Counted from the first letter of the stretch, positions 1 through 6,747 are shown. The stretch: DNA of 8,158 nt from AC-32 sp035455445 (GCA_035455445.1 DATIFC010000107.1:1-8158), one strand, 5' to 3'. The notes: generated by a model not told the origin, from the sequence alone. A program made the numbers and translations.

Positions 1-1
1 C

Positions 2-349
2 GAGCTCTGCTGCAGCGGCGACGTGCTCTTCAAGGACGCCGTCGGCGGCGGCGACTTCGGGCAGATCCGGCGCTCGGTGATGGAGGTGCTGATGAAGCTG
101 CCGCCGGAGACGCGCGTCCTGCCGGGCCACACCGACGAGACCACGATCGGGCGCGAGTGGGAGGAGAACCCGTTCGTGCGCGTCTGGCGCGGCGCCGAGC
201 CCGAGGGGACGGAGCCGGTGCGCGTGGGAGGGGAGGAGGCGACGCTCGTCGTCTGGTCGCCCGACTACGACGGCAAGGGCAAGGCCTGGGTCCGCTTCGC
301 GGACGGCCGCGACGCGATCGTCGGCGGCTCACGCGTGGAACGCGGCTAG
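2..349 (+). CDS. MBL-fold metallo-hydrolase, C-terminal part (5' end outside window)
   Basis: This is the last 115 residues of a metallo-beta-lactamase-fold hydrolase of the glyoxalase II-like type; the reading frame is open to the left edge, so the start lies outside. Visible family signatures are SGDVLF (fragment residues 5-10), whose Asp is the bridging metal ligand, and VLPGHTDETTIGRE (residues 39-52), whose His is the last metal ligand, followed by the typical ENPFVR helix. The N-terminal HxHxDH metal motif is not in the window. After the fold ends (about residue 63) there is a further ~50-residue basic/beta-rich tail containing VVWSPDYDG and WVRFADGRDAIV, which may be a small separate beta domain. 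The gene ends with TAG and overlaps the convergent downstream gene by 21 nt. Family assignment is firm; the substrate (thioester or other) cannot be told from this part. Confidence 0.88.
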   Translation, partial: ELCCSGDVLFKDAVGGGDFGQIRRSVMEVLMKLPPETRVLPGHTDETTIGREWEENPFVRVWRGAEPEGTEPVRVGGEEATLVVWSPDYDGKGKAWVRFADGRDAIVGGSRVERG

Positions 350-1354
350 GCGCTCCGCCTCCGCGTCGAGCTCGGCGCGCGCCCCGCGCGCGAGCCGGCC
401 GAACGGCGCGATGCGCACCTCGCCGTGCTCGTACCGCCAGGTGCCCGCGACCTCGCCGTCGAGGAGGAAGGTCCGCTCCGACTGCGGGTTGCGCACGTGG
501 AAGATCCGCTCGCGGTGCCGCTCGGGAAGGATCCCGGTCCGGCGTGCGTGGACGAGCAGCGTCGCGTCCCAGGTCGGCAGGAAGCGCGCCGGCGCGGGCG
601 TAGCGGCCGGCGGGAGCGGCGCCCGCGGCAGGTCGAGCAGCTCACGGCCCTCTTCGTCGCGGAAGCGGCGCAGCTCCAGGCGCTCGAGCGCGCCGGCCAG
701 TGCGCCGACGCGAATGCCCGCCCAGTCGGCGATGTCGGTGCGCGGGGCCGGCCCGAACGCCCCGAGGTACCGGCGCACGAGGTGTTCCCGCGCCTCCTCC
801 TCGGAGAGGGCCGGCTGCGGGCCGACCCAGTCCTCGGCCAGGCCGAGGAGGTCGGCGCGGCGGCGCTCCCAGGTGCCCGACGGCGGCACGCGCACGAGGT
901 GGACGAGGAGACCGAGCCCCGGGAGCCAGAGGCCCGCGTCCGCGATCGCCTGCTGGCGGCGCGGCCCGTCGGCGAGGAAGCGTCGCAGCCGCCTCGCCGC
1001 CCGCGCGAGCTCGCGCTCGTCCGGCCGCTGCACCCGGCGCGACCAGGCGAGCCGCTCCGCCTGGACGGCGGCGACGAGCGGCCAGTAGTCGCGCCTCGAG
1101 ACGAGGTGGATCGTGTTCCTCATCAGCGTCGCCTGCACGAGCGTGCGCCGTACGAGCGCGCGCGTCAGCGCCTCCCGCTCGAACCCGTCGACCCGAGACC
1201 AGAGCCCGACGTACGCGGAGGGCGCGTACTGCGCCTGGAGGCAGCCGGCCCGTTCGACGGCGCGCGGCAGCGGCAGGCGGCGTCGCGCCAGCAGCAGCTG
1301 GCGTGCGAGCAGCGCGCGGTTCAGCTCGCGGCGGGTGAGGACGCGCTCGGGCAC
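329..1354 (-). CDS. Winged-helix DNA-binding protein, AlkZ-like DNA glycosylase family (HTH_42)
   Basis: A 341-residue protein of the HTH_42 (formerly DUF1006) family, whose studied members AlkZ and YcaQ/AlkX are DNA glycosylases that unhook alkylated or crosslinked bases. Seen here: an N-terminal helix-turn-helix region (about 5-35), then CLQAQYAPSAYVGLW (38-52) with Q40-A-Q42, matching the catalytic Q-x-Q motif of AlkZ rather than the Q-x-D of YcaQ. Next are the LMRNTIHLVSRRDYW hairpin (77-91), the AFGPAPRTDIADWAGI segment (199-214), and the C-terminal barrel with FLPTWDATLLVHARR (258-272) and LLDGEVAGTWR (297-307). Length fits the family (about 340-400). The start is GTG, chosen because the conserved LTRRELNRALLARQ follows at once; there is no clear Shine-Dalgarno site. 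It is divergent from the glutaredoxin-like gene and convergent with the hydrolase gene. Action on a specific lesion is inference; the family call is strong. Confidence 0.85.
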   Translation of the reverse strand: MPERVLTRRELNRALLARQLLLARRRLPLPRAVERAGCLQAQYAPSAYVGLWSRVDGFEREALTRALVRRTLVQATLMRNTIHLVSRRDYWPLVAAVQAERLAWSRRVQRPDERELARAARRLRRFLADGPRRQQAIADAGLWLPGLGLLVHLVRVPPSGTWERRRADLLGLAEDWVGPQPALSEEEAREHLVRRYLGAFGPAPRTDIADWAGIRVGALAGALERLELRRFRDEEGRELLDLPRAPLPPAATPAPARFLPTWDATLLVHARRTGILPERHRERIFHVRNPQSERTFLLDGEVAGTWRYEHGEVRIAPFGRLARGARAELDAEAERLAAFHA

Positions 1355-1393
1355 TGCCCCGGGACGCTAGCGGCGGTAAGCTCGCGGGCACCC
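1355..1393. promoter_or_regulatory. Divergent intergenic region with candidate -10 boxes on both strands
   Basis: The 39 bp between the two divergent starts must hold signals for both genes. On the plus strand TAAGCT (1377-1382) fits the actinobacterial -10 pattern TAnnnT and lies 11 bp before the ATG, implying a very short or no leader. On the minus strand TAGCGT (complement of 1364-1369) fits the same pattern 9 bp before the GTG. No convincing -35 boxes are seen, and neither start has a Shine-Dalgarno site. Both boxes are weak calls in so short a stretch. Confidence 0.3.
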
Positions 1394-1672
1394 ATGGCCG
1401 TCACCCTCCACCGCTGCAAGAACATGTGGGTCAAGCTCCCGGGCCACCCGTGCTGGCGCGTGCAGAAGGCGCTCGACGAGGCCGGCGTGGAATACCGTGT
1501 GGACAGGCTGCCGTGGCCCGGCAACCGCGACGAGACGGAGCGGCGCACCGGCCAGAAGAAGTACCCGTGGATCGAGTTCGAGGACGGCTCGATCTACCGC
1601 GAGGAGTCCAAGGACATGGCGGAGCGGATCCGTGAGGGCACGCTCGCCGACGCGCCGCGGCTGCAGCGGTGA
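1394..1672 (+). CDS. Small glutaredoxin / GST N-terminal-like protein
   Basis: A 92-residue protein with a thioredoxin-like (glutaredoxin/GST-N) pattern: beta strand VTLHR (3-7), a loop, then GHPCWRVQKALDEAGVEYRV (17-36) resembling the CPxCxKV-helix-strand of glutaredoxins, then YPWIEFEDGSIYREESKDMAERI, where the Pro is probably the cis-Pro before the third strand. The usual CPxC is altered: Gly17 stands where the nucleophilic first Cys would be and Cys20 remains; another Cys (C8) lies earlier in an extended loop. Classical disulfide reductase activity is therefore uncertain. The ATG at 1394 is chosen because the first strand begins right after it; the open frame continues upstream only as a shadow of the opposite gene. 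Its stop overlaps the next gene's GTG (GTGA), so the two are probably co-translated. Function beyond the fold is unknown. Confidence 0.82.
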   Translation: MAVTLHRCKNMWVKLPGHPCWRVQKALDEAGVEYRVDRLPWPGNRDETERRTGQKKYPWIEFEDGSIYREESKDMAERIREGTLADAPRLQR

Positions 1673-2304
1673 TCGTCCCCGACGAGATCGACGCGTACGC
1701 GGAGGCGCACACCACGCCGCCGGACCCGCTGCTAGTCGACCTCGCCGAGCAGACGAGGGCGACGCTCGAGTCCCCGGGGATGCTCACTGGCCCGGTCGAG
1801 GGCCGCTTCCTCCAGCAGCTCGTGTTCGCTCTGCAGGCGAGGCGCGTGCTCGAGCTCGGCACCTTCAGCGGCTACTCCGCGCTCTCGATGGCGGCGGGCC
1901 TGCCCGACGGCGGCCACGTCCACACCTGCGAGGTGCACGACGACCACGCGGCGATGGCCCAGCGCTACATCGACCGCAGCCCGTACGGCGACCGGATCAC
2001 GGTCCACCTCGGCCCGGCGCTGGAGACGATCGACCGCCTCGGCGGCGAGTGGGACTTCGTCTTCATCGACGCGGACAAGGAGAACTACGCGAGGTACTAC
2101 GACGCGCTGCTCCCGCGCCTTGCGCCGACGGGGCTGATGGCGCTGGACAACACCCTCTGGAGCGGGCGGGTGCTCGACGACCAGGACGACTCGGAGTCGA
2201 CGCGCGCGATCAGGGAGCTCAACGACCGCATCGCCGCCGACGACCGGGTCGTCGCCGTGCAGCTGACCGTGCGCGACGGCGTGACGCTCGTTCGCCGCCG
2301 CTAG
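1669..2304 (+). CDS. SAM-dependent O-methyltransferase, CCoAOMT/COMT-like (Methyltransf_3 family)
   Basis: A 211-residue class I methyltransferase, normal length for bacterial caffeoyl-CoA O-methyltransferase-like enzymes, which methylate catechol-type hydroxyls using S-adenosylmethionine and a divalent metal. The SAM-binding motif I is VLELGTFSGYSAL (60-72). The acidic strand-2 end is HTCEVHDDH (85-93). The metal site is DFVFIDADKENY (129-140) with D134, plus LDNTLWSGRV (159-168) with D160 and N161; all three expected ligands are present. The N-terminal IDAYAEAHTTPPDPLL also fits the family. The GTG start at 1669 lies inside the stop of the preceding gene (4-nt GTGA overlap) and has no Shine-Dalgarno site, so translation is likely coupled. 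The natural substrate cannot be inferred; no biosynthetic cluster surrounds it. Predicted cytoplasmic. Confidence 0.93.
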   Translation: MIVPDEIDAYAEAHTTPPDPLLVDLAEQTRATLESPGMLTGPVEGRFLQQLVFALQARRVLELGTFSGYSALSMAAGLPDGGHVHTCEVHDDHAAMAQRYIDRSPYGDRITVHLGPALETIDRLGGEWDFVFIDADKENYARYYDALLPRLAPTGLMALDNTLWSGRVLDDQDDSESTRAIRELNDRIAADDRVVAVQLTVRDGVTLVRRR

Positions 2305-2318
2305 CGCTCTCGCACGGC

Positions 2319-2346
2319 TAAAGATTCCTGCTCCGGCTGCCGATTC
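2319..2346 (+). promoter_or_regulatory. Candidate sigma-28 (FliA/WhiG-type) promoter
   Basis: The sequence reads TAAAGATT (2319-2326), a 12-nt spacer, then GCCGATTC (2339-2346). Counted from TAAA this is TAAA-N16-GCCGAT. The established WhiG consensus is TAAA-N15-16-GCCGATAA and the E. coli FliA consensus is TAAAGTTT-N11-GCCGATAA, so the -35 box matches FliA at 7 of 8 positions and the -10 box at 6 of 8. I noticed no other TAAA in this GC-rich window. It lies in the gap after the methyltransferase stop and immediately before the PLP enzyme start, so it would drive the downstream run. Transcription would begin near 2351-2354. Confidence 0.65.
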
Positions 2347-2358
2347 ACGGCCGGTGAA
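2344..2358. repeat. Short inverted repeat over the transcription/translation start
   Basis: TTCAC (2344-2348) and GTGAA (2354-2358) are perfect 5-bp inverted arms around GGCCG. The repeat covers the end of the candidate -10 box, the predicted transcription start and the GTG start codon. It could be an operator half-site pair, or chance. Confidence 0.3.
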
Positions 2359-3634
2359 ACGCGGTTCGCAACGATCCGCACCTGCGGCACGCTGGATCGA
2401 CCGGTGGCTCGACGCCTGCCGCGATCTCGCTGACCTCTCGCGCTCGAATCCGATGACCGACGCCGTCATCGACGAGGTCGACGGCCGCATGATCCGCATC
2501 GGCGACGCCTGGCTCGCGGACTTCGCCTCCTGCAACTACCTGGGCTTCGACCTCGAGCGCGAGATCATCGCGTCCGTCCCCGCGTACCTCGAGCGCTGGG
2601 GGACGCACCCGAGCTGGTCGCGTCTCCTCGGCAGCCCGGTGCTCTACGAGCAGATCGAGGAGCGGCTCAGCGAGCTGCTCGGCGCCGAGGACACGCTCGT
2701 GCTGCCGACGATCACGCTCATCCACATGTCGGTGATCCCCGTCCTGGCGGGCGGGGGGACGATCTTCCTCGAGCAGCGGGCGCACAAGACGATCTACGAC
2801 GGCTGCGAGCTGGCGAAGGTCCGGGGCGCGACGGTCAAGCGGTTCCGCTTCGAGGACGTCGACGACCTGGAACGGCTGCTCCGGGAGGGCAGCTCGGCGC
2901 CTCGCCTCATCTGCATCGACGGCGTCAACAGCATGACCGGCAACGCCGCCGACGTGCCGGCCTTCGCGCGCCTCGCGCGCGACTACGACGCGCTTCTCTA
3001 CGTCGACGACGCCCACGGGTTCGGCGTGATCGGCGAGCGTGCGGCCGACGAGCCGAGCCCATACGGGAAGCGCGGGAACGGGATCATGCGCTACTTCGAC
3101 GAGAGCTACGACCACGTGGTGCTGGTCGCGGGCCTCTCCAAGTCCTACTCCTCGCTGGCGGCGTTCCTCGCCTGCCCGCCGCAGCTGAAGAGCCTGCTCA
3201 AGACGGCCGCCCCGCCGTACCTCTACTCCGGACCCTCGCCGGTCGCCTCGCTCGCGACGACGCTCGCGGGGCTCGAGGTCAACGAGCGCCGCGGCGACGC
3301 GATCCGCGCCGACCTCTGGCGGAAGACGGCGGCGGTGCTCGACTGCCTGGACCGCCTCGGCGCGCACACTCCGAACCACTCCGGCTTCCCGATCATCGAG
3401 GTGCCGCTCGCGCGGCACGAGGACGTCGACGCCGCGGGCCGCTTCCTGTTCGAGAACGGCATCTACGTCACGCTGGCCGCGTACCCGCTCGTGCCGCGAG
3501 ACGAGGTCGGCTTCCGGATCCAGGTCACCGCCGCGAACACGAACGCCGAGATCGAGCAGCTCGTGGACGTGCTCGGCCGGCTCGCGAGCCGGTTCGACCT
3601 GCAACCGGCGCAGGCGAAGGTGAGGGCCGCCTGA
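2354..3634 (+). CDS. PLP-dependent alpha-oxoamine synthase-like aminotransferase (class I/II fold)
   Basis: A 426-residue fold-type I PLP enzyme closest in pattern to the alpha-oxoamine synthases (BioF, KBL, ALAS, SPT, CqsA), which condense an acyl-CoA with an amino acid. Seen: FASCNYLGF (57-65), like the family's NNYLGL; AHKTIYDG (143-150), aligning with SHASIIDG; IDGVNSMTGNAADVP (188-202); the PLP-pyridine Asp motif YVDDAHGFGVIG (216-227); and the Schiff-base lysine K263 in VAGLSKSYSSLAAF. The glycine-rich GTGxxGSR loop is replaced by GTHPSWSR (83-90) and the SGYxAN loop by PTITLIHMS (118-126), so substrates probably differ from the classical enzymes. The GTG start is preferred because it falls where sigma-28 transcription would begin (leaderless); an ATG at 2453 is the alternative and also lacks a Shine-Dalgarno site. 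It overlaps the next gene by 1 nt (TGATG), suggesting coupled translation. Product unknown. Confidence 0.87.
   Translation: MKRGSQRSAPAARWIDRWLDACRDLADLSRSNPMTDAVIDEVDGRMIRIGDAWLADFASCNYLGFDLEREIIASVPAYLERWGTHPSWSRLLGSPVLYEQIEERLSELLGAEDTLVLPTITLIHMSVIPVLAGGGTIFLEQRAHKTIYDGCELAKVRGATVKRFRFEDVDDLERLLREGSSAPRLICIDGVNSMTGNAADVPAFARLARDYDALLYVDDAHGFGVIGERAADEPSPYGKRGNGIMRYFDESYDHVVLVAGLSKSYSSLAAFLACPPQLKSLLKTAAPPYLYSGPSPVASLATTLAGLEVNERRGDAIRADLWRKTAAVLDCLDRLGAHTPNHSGFPIIEVPLARHEDVDAAGRFLFENGIYVTLAAYPLVPRDEVGFRIQVTAANTNAEIEQLVDVLGRLASRFDLQPAQAKVRAA
3617..3625 (+). promoter_or_regulatory. Ribosome binding site for the GGDEF-EAL gene
   Basis: AAGGTGAGG, containing AGGTGA complementary to the 3' end of 16S rRNA, ends 8 nt before the ATG at 3634. 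It is the clearest Shine-Dalgarno site in the window and supports that start. It lies inside the end of the preceding coding region. Confidence 0.55.
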
Positions 3635-6600
3635 TGGCGCTACGCACCTGGCGCCAGAACGCCTGGTGGTGCTACGGCGCCGCCGGGGCGGCTCTCGCCG
3701 GGCTGTACATGTTCGTCCCGCCCTTCAAGGGCGCCGGGCCGCTGATCAACGTCGTCGGCTTCTCGGGCGTCGCCGCGATCGTCGTCGGCATCCGCATGCA
3801 CCAGCCGCGCGCGCGCGTGGCCTGGTTGCTCTTCGGCGCGGGCCAGCTCCTCTTCTTCAGCGGCGACGTCTACACCTACAGCAACCCGGACGCGTCCTTC
3901 CCGTCGCTCGGCGACGCGCTCTACCTGGCCGTCTACCCGGTGCTGATGGCCGGGCTGCTCGTCCTCGTCAGGCGGCGGAACCCTCGCCGCGACCCGGCGG
4001 CCCTGATCGACGCGCTGATCCTGACCATCGGTATCGGCCTGCTCGCGTGGGTCTTCCTGATCGCGCCGAACATCCACCTGACCGACATCACCTGGCTCGG
4101 GAAGGCGGTCTCGATCGCGTACCCGCTGGGCGACGTGCTCCTGCTGGCCGCCGCGATCCGGCTGGCCGTCGACACGGGCAAGCGCGCGCCCGCCTTCTAC
4201 CTGCTGGCCGGGAGCATCGTCTGCCTGCTGGCCACCGACTCCGCCTACAACCTCGCGCTCCTGAAGGGCACCTACGACCACAGCCAGCTGATCTACGACC
4301 TCGGCTGGATGGCCTACTACGTCCTCTGGGGCGCCGCCGCGCTGCACCCGTCGATGCGCGTGCTCGAGGAGCCGGCGACCGACGCACGGCCGCGCCTGAC
4401 CTCGCTCCGGCTCGCGCTGCTCGGCTTCGCGTGCCTGGTCGCGCCGGCGATTCGGTTCTGGCAGGCCCTGGGCGACCCGGACCGCATCGTGCTGATCGTC
4501 GCGTCGGCAGTCCTCTTCCTCCTCGTCGTGATCAGGATGGCCGGACTCGTCCGGCAGGAAGAGCGGATCGTGTCGCGGGAGCGCACGCTGCGCGTGGCGG
4601 GCGCCGAGCTCGTCGGCGCCGCCGGCTACGAGCAGATCTACGAGGCCGCGATCGCGGGCGTGGGGCGGCTGCTCGGCGAGGACATCTGCGTCCACCTGGC
4701 GCTGCTCCAGTCGACCGGCCCCGCCGTCGTCGCGTCCTCCCAGGGATGCGACTGGCCGTTGACCGAGTCGACGTTCGCGTGGCTGCGCGAGCACGGGGAC
4801 GGGGTCCGGGTCCCGTACCTCGACCTCCCGCGCGAGATCCGCAGCGAGCTGCGCCTCGAGGGCGGGCACACCGTGCTGCTCGCACCGCTCGCGATCCGGT
4901 CCGACGTTCGCGGTCTGCTCGTCGCCAACTCGCACGACGAGGTCTCGGAGGAGGTCGCGAACTCGTTCCAGGCCCTGGGCCTGCAGGTCTCGCTGGCCGT
5001 CGAGGGCGCGTCGCTCGCGGCCGACCTGCACCGTCGCCGGAGCGAGGCGCGCTTCCGCTCGCTCGTCGCCCACTCGAGCGACCTGATCACCGTGCTCGAC
5101 GAGAACGGGGTGGTCACCTACCAGAGCCCCTCGGTGGAGCGCGTGCTCGGCTACCACGTCGACGAGATCGAGGGCACGCAGTTCGACTGGCTCCTGAGCG
5201 AGGCCGACCGGCCGCGGCTGCAGCGGCTGATCGCCGGCGACGGCTCCGGCAGCGCCGAGGCCCACACGCTCGAGTGCTCGCTCGCGCACAAGGACGGGAC
5301 GACCCTGCGCTTCGAGGTGCAGCACACCGACCTGCTGCACGACGAGCACGTGCGCGGCATCGTGCTGAACAGCCGCGACGTCAGCGAGCGGAAGGAGTTC
5401 GAGGAGCAGCTCGCCCACCAGGCGTTCCACGACCCGGTCACGGGCCTGGCCAACCGCGCGCTCTTCTCCGACCGCGTCGAGCACGCCCTGATGCGCTCGC
5501 AGCGGGGCTTCCCCGACATCGCGGTCGTCTTCATCGACCTGGACGACTTCAAGACCGTCAACGACAGCCTCGGCCATGCCGCGGGCGACCTGGTGCTGCA
5601 GGAGGTCGCGCGCCGGCTGCGGATCGCCGTGCGGCCGACCGACACCGTCGCGCGCTTCGGCGGCGACGAGTTCGCGGTCCTGCTCGAGGGCGTCAACGAC
5701 TCCGCCATGGCGGCCGACGCGGCCGCGCGGATCCTGCACGCGCTCGAGATCCCGTACGAGATCGACGGCAAGCAGGTCTTCCCGCGCGCCAGCGTCGGCA
5801 TCTGCCTCGTCGACCGCGAGGACGCGGTGCCGGAGGCGGCCGAGCTGCTGCGCAACGCCGACGTCGCCATGTACATGGCCAAGCGCGACAGCAAGGGCAG
5901 CTACCGCGTCTTCGAGCCGGCGATGCACGAGCGGGTGGTCGAGCGGCTCGAGCTCCGCGCCGAGCTCCAGCAGGCGATCGAGTCCGACCAGCTCGAGCTG
6001 CACTACCAGCCGGTCGTGCGCCTCGCCGGGCACGAGATCCTCGGCGTCGAGGCCCTGCTCCGCTGGCAGCACCCGGCCCGCGGGACGATCCCGCCCAACC
6101 AGTTCATCCCGCTCGCCGAGGAGACGGGCCTGATCATCTCGATGGGCCGCTGGGTGCTGAACGAGGCCTGCCGCGAGGGGGTTCTGATCCACAAGCGCTT
6201 CGTGCGCGAGGAGCCGCTCGCGATCAGCGTCAACCTCTCGGTGCGCCAGCTCCAGTCCGACTCGATCATCTCCGACGTCCGCACCGCGCTCGAGACCAGC
6301 GGCCTGCCTCCCGGCTCGCTCGTGCTCGAGATCACCGAGTCGGTGATGCTCTCCGACACCGAGTTCGCGGTCCAGCGGCTGCGCGACCTGAAGGCGCTCG
6401 GCGTCAGGCTCGCGATGGACGACTTCGGCACCGGCTACTCGTCGCTCAGCTACCTGAGCCGCTTCCCGGTCGACATCCTCAAGATGGACCGCTCCTTCGT
6501 CGGCACAGGCGAGAACGTCGCGCTGCAGTCGGCGATCATCGCGCTGGGCGCGAGCCTCGACCTCGACGTCGTCGCCGAGGGAATCGAGCTCGAGGAGCAG

Positions 6601-6747
6601 GAGCGCTCGCTCCACGACCTCGGCTGCGAGCTCGGCCAGGGCTTCCTCTTCGCGCGCCCGATGTCGAGCTCGGATCTCGCCACGTTCCTCGCAGGCCGGC
6701 CGGAATGGTCCGGCCCCGGCCTCGGCGCGGCGACCAATGCAGCATAG
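3634..6747 (+). CDS. Membrane-anchored PAS-GGDEF-EAL c-di-GMP synthase/phosphodiesterase
   Basis: A 1037-residue bifunctional cyclic-di-GMP enzyme. Residues 1-303 form about ten hydrophobic helices (roughly 12-28, 36-53, 62-78, 92-113, 122-146, 156-178, 186-207, 216-237, 256-275, 284-303), an input domain I cannot name. A basic, coiled-coil-like linker (304-320) leads to a probable GAF-like region (about 320-460, weak call). A PAS domain (about 470-585) begins EARFRSLVAHSSDLITVLDENG and ends in VSERKEFEEQL. The GGDEF domain (about 590-757) has FIDLDDFKTVNDSLGH, an intact inhibitory site R667-P-T-D670 and an intact GGDEF (676-680). The EAL domain (about 770-1018) keeps E806 of EALLRW, N867 of SVNLS, E899, D929-D930 of MDDFGTGYSSL, K950, E982 and Q1002, the residues needed for metal and hydrolysis. 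Both activities thus look possible. The start overlaps the PLP gene stop by 1 nt; the end overlaps the MFS gene by 11 nt. Expression is probably from the upstream sigma-28-like promoter. Confidence 0.95.
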   Translation: MALRTWRQNAWWCYGAAGAALAGLYMFVPPFKGAGPLINVVGFSGVAAIVVGIRMHQPRARVAWLLFGAGQLLFFSGDVYTYSNPDASFPSLGDALYLAVYPVLMAGLLVLVRRRNPRRDPAALIDALILTIGIGLLAWVFLIAPNIHLTDITWLGKAVSIAYPLGDVLLLAAAIRLAVDTGKRAPAFYLLAGSIVCLLATDSAYNLALLKGTYDHSQLIYDLGWMAYYVLWGAAALHPSMRVLEEPATDARPRLTSLRLALLGFACLVAPAIRFWQALGDPDRIVLIVASAVLFLLVVIRMAGLVRQEERIVSRERTLRVAGAELVGAAGYEQIYEAAIAGVGRLLGEDICVHLALLQSTGPAVVASSQGCDWPLTESTFAWLREHGDGVRVPYLDLPREIRSELRLEGGHTVLLAPLAIRSDVRGLLVANSHDEVSEEVANSFQALGLQVSLAVEGASLAADLHRRRSEARFRSLVAHSSDLITVLDENGVVTYQSPSVERVLGYHVDEIEGTQFDWLLSEADRPRLQRLIAGDGSGSAEAHTLECSLAHKDGTTLRFEVQHTDLLHDEHVRGIVLNSRDVSERKEFEEQLAHQAFHDPVTGLANRALFSDRVEHALMRSQRGFPDIAVVFIDLDDFKTVNDSLGHAAGDLVLQEVARRLRIAVRPTDTVARFGGDEFAVLLEGVNDSAMAADAAARILHALEIPYEIDGKQVFPRASVGICLVDREDAVPEAAELLRNADVAMYMAKRDSKGSYRVFEPAMHERVVERLELRAELQQAIESDQLELHYQPVVRLAGHEILGVEALLRWQHPARGTIPPNQFIPLAEETGLIISMGRWVLNEACREGVLIHKRFVREEPLAISVNLSVRQLQSDSIISDVRTALETSGLPPGSLVLEITESVMLSDTEFAVQRLRDLKALGVRLAMDDFGTGYSSLSYLSRFPVDILKMDRSFVGTGENVALQSAIIALGASLDLDVVAEGIELEEQERSLHDLGCELGQGFLFARPMSSSDLATFLAGRPEWSGPGLGAATNAA

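Noticed and set aside
425..1393. Long upstream extension of the glutaredoxin-like frame
   Set aside because: This part is antisense to the AlkZ-like gene and has no family similarity; the fold begins right after the ATG at 1394.
2305..2318. Terminator between the methyltransferase and the sigma-28-like promoter
   Set aside because: No GC hairpin followed by a T run can be formed in this short stretch.
2345..3604. 419-codon minus-strand frame opposite the PLP enzyme
   Set aside because: Biased antisense composition with no recognisable motif, whereas the plus-strand frame has all PLP motifs.
3640..6615. 991-codon open frame on the minus strand opposite the GGDEF-EAL gene
   Set aside because: Its product is a low-complexity string rich in R, E, D, V, A with no domain, as expected for the antisense frame of a high-GC gene.
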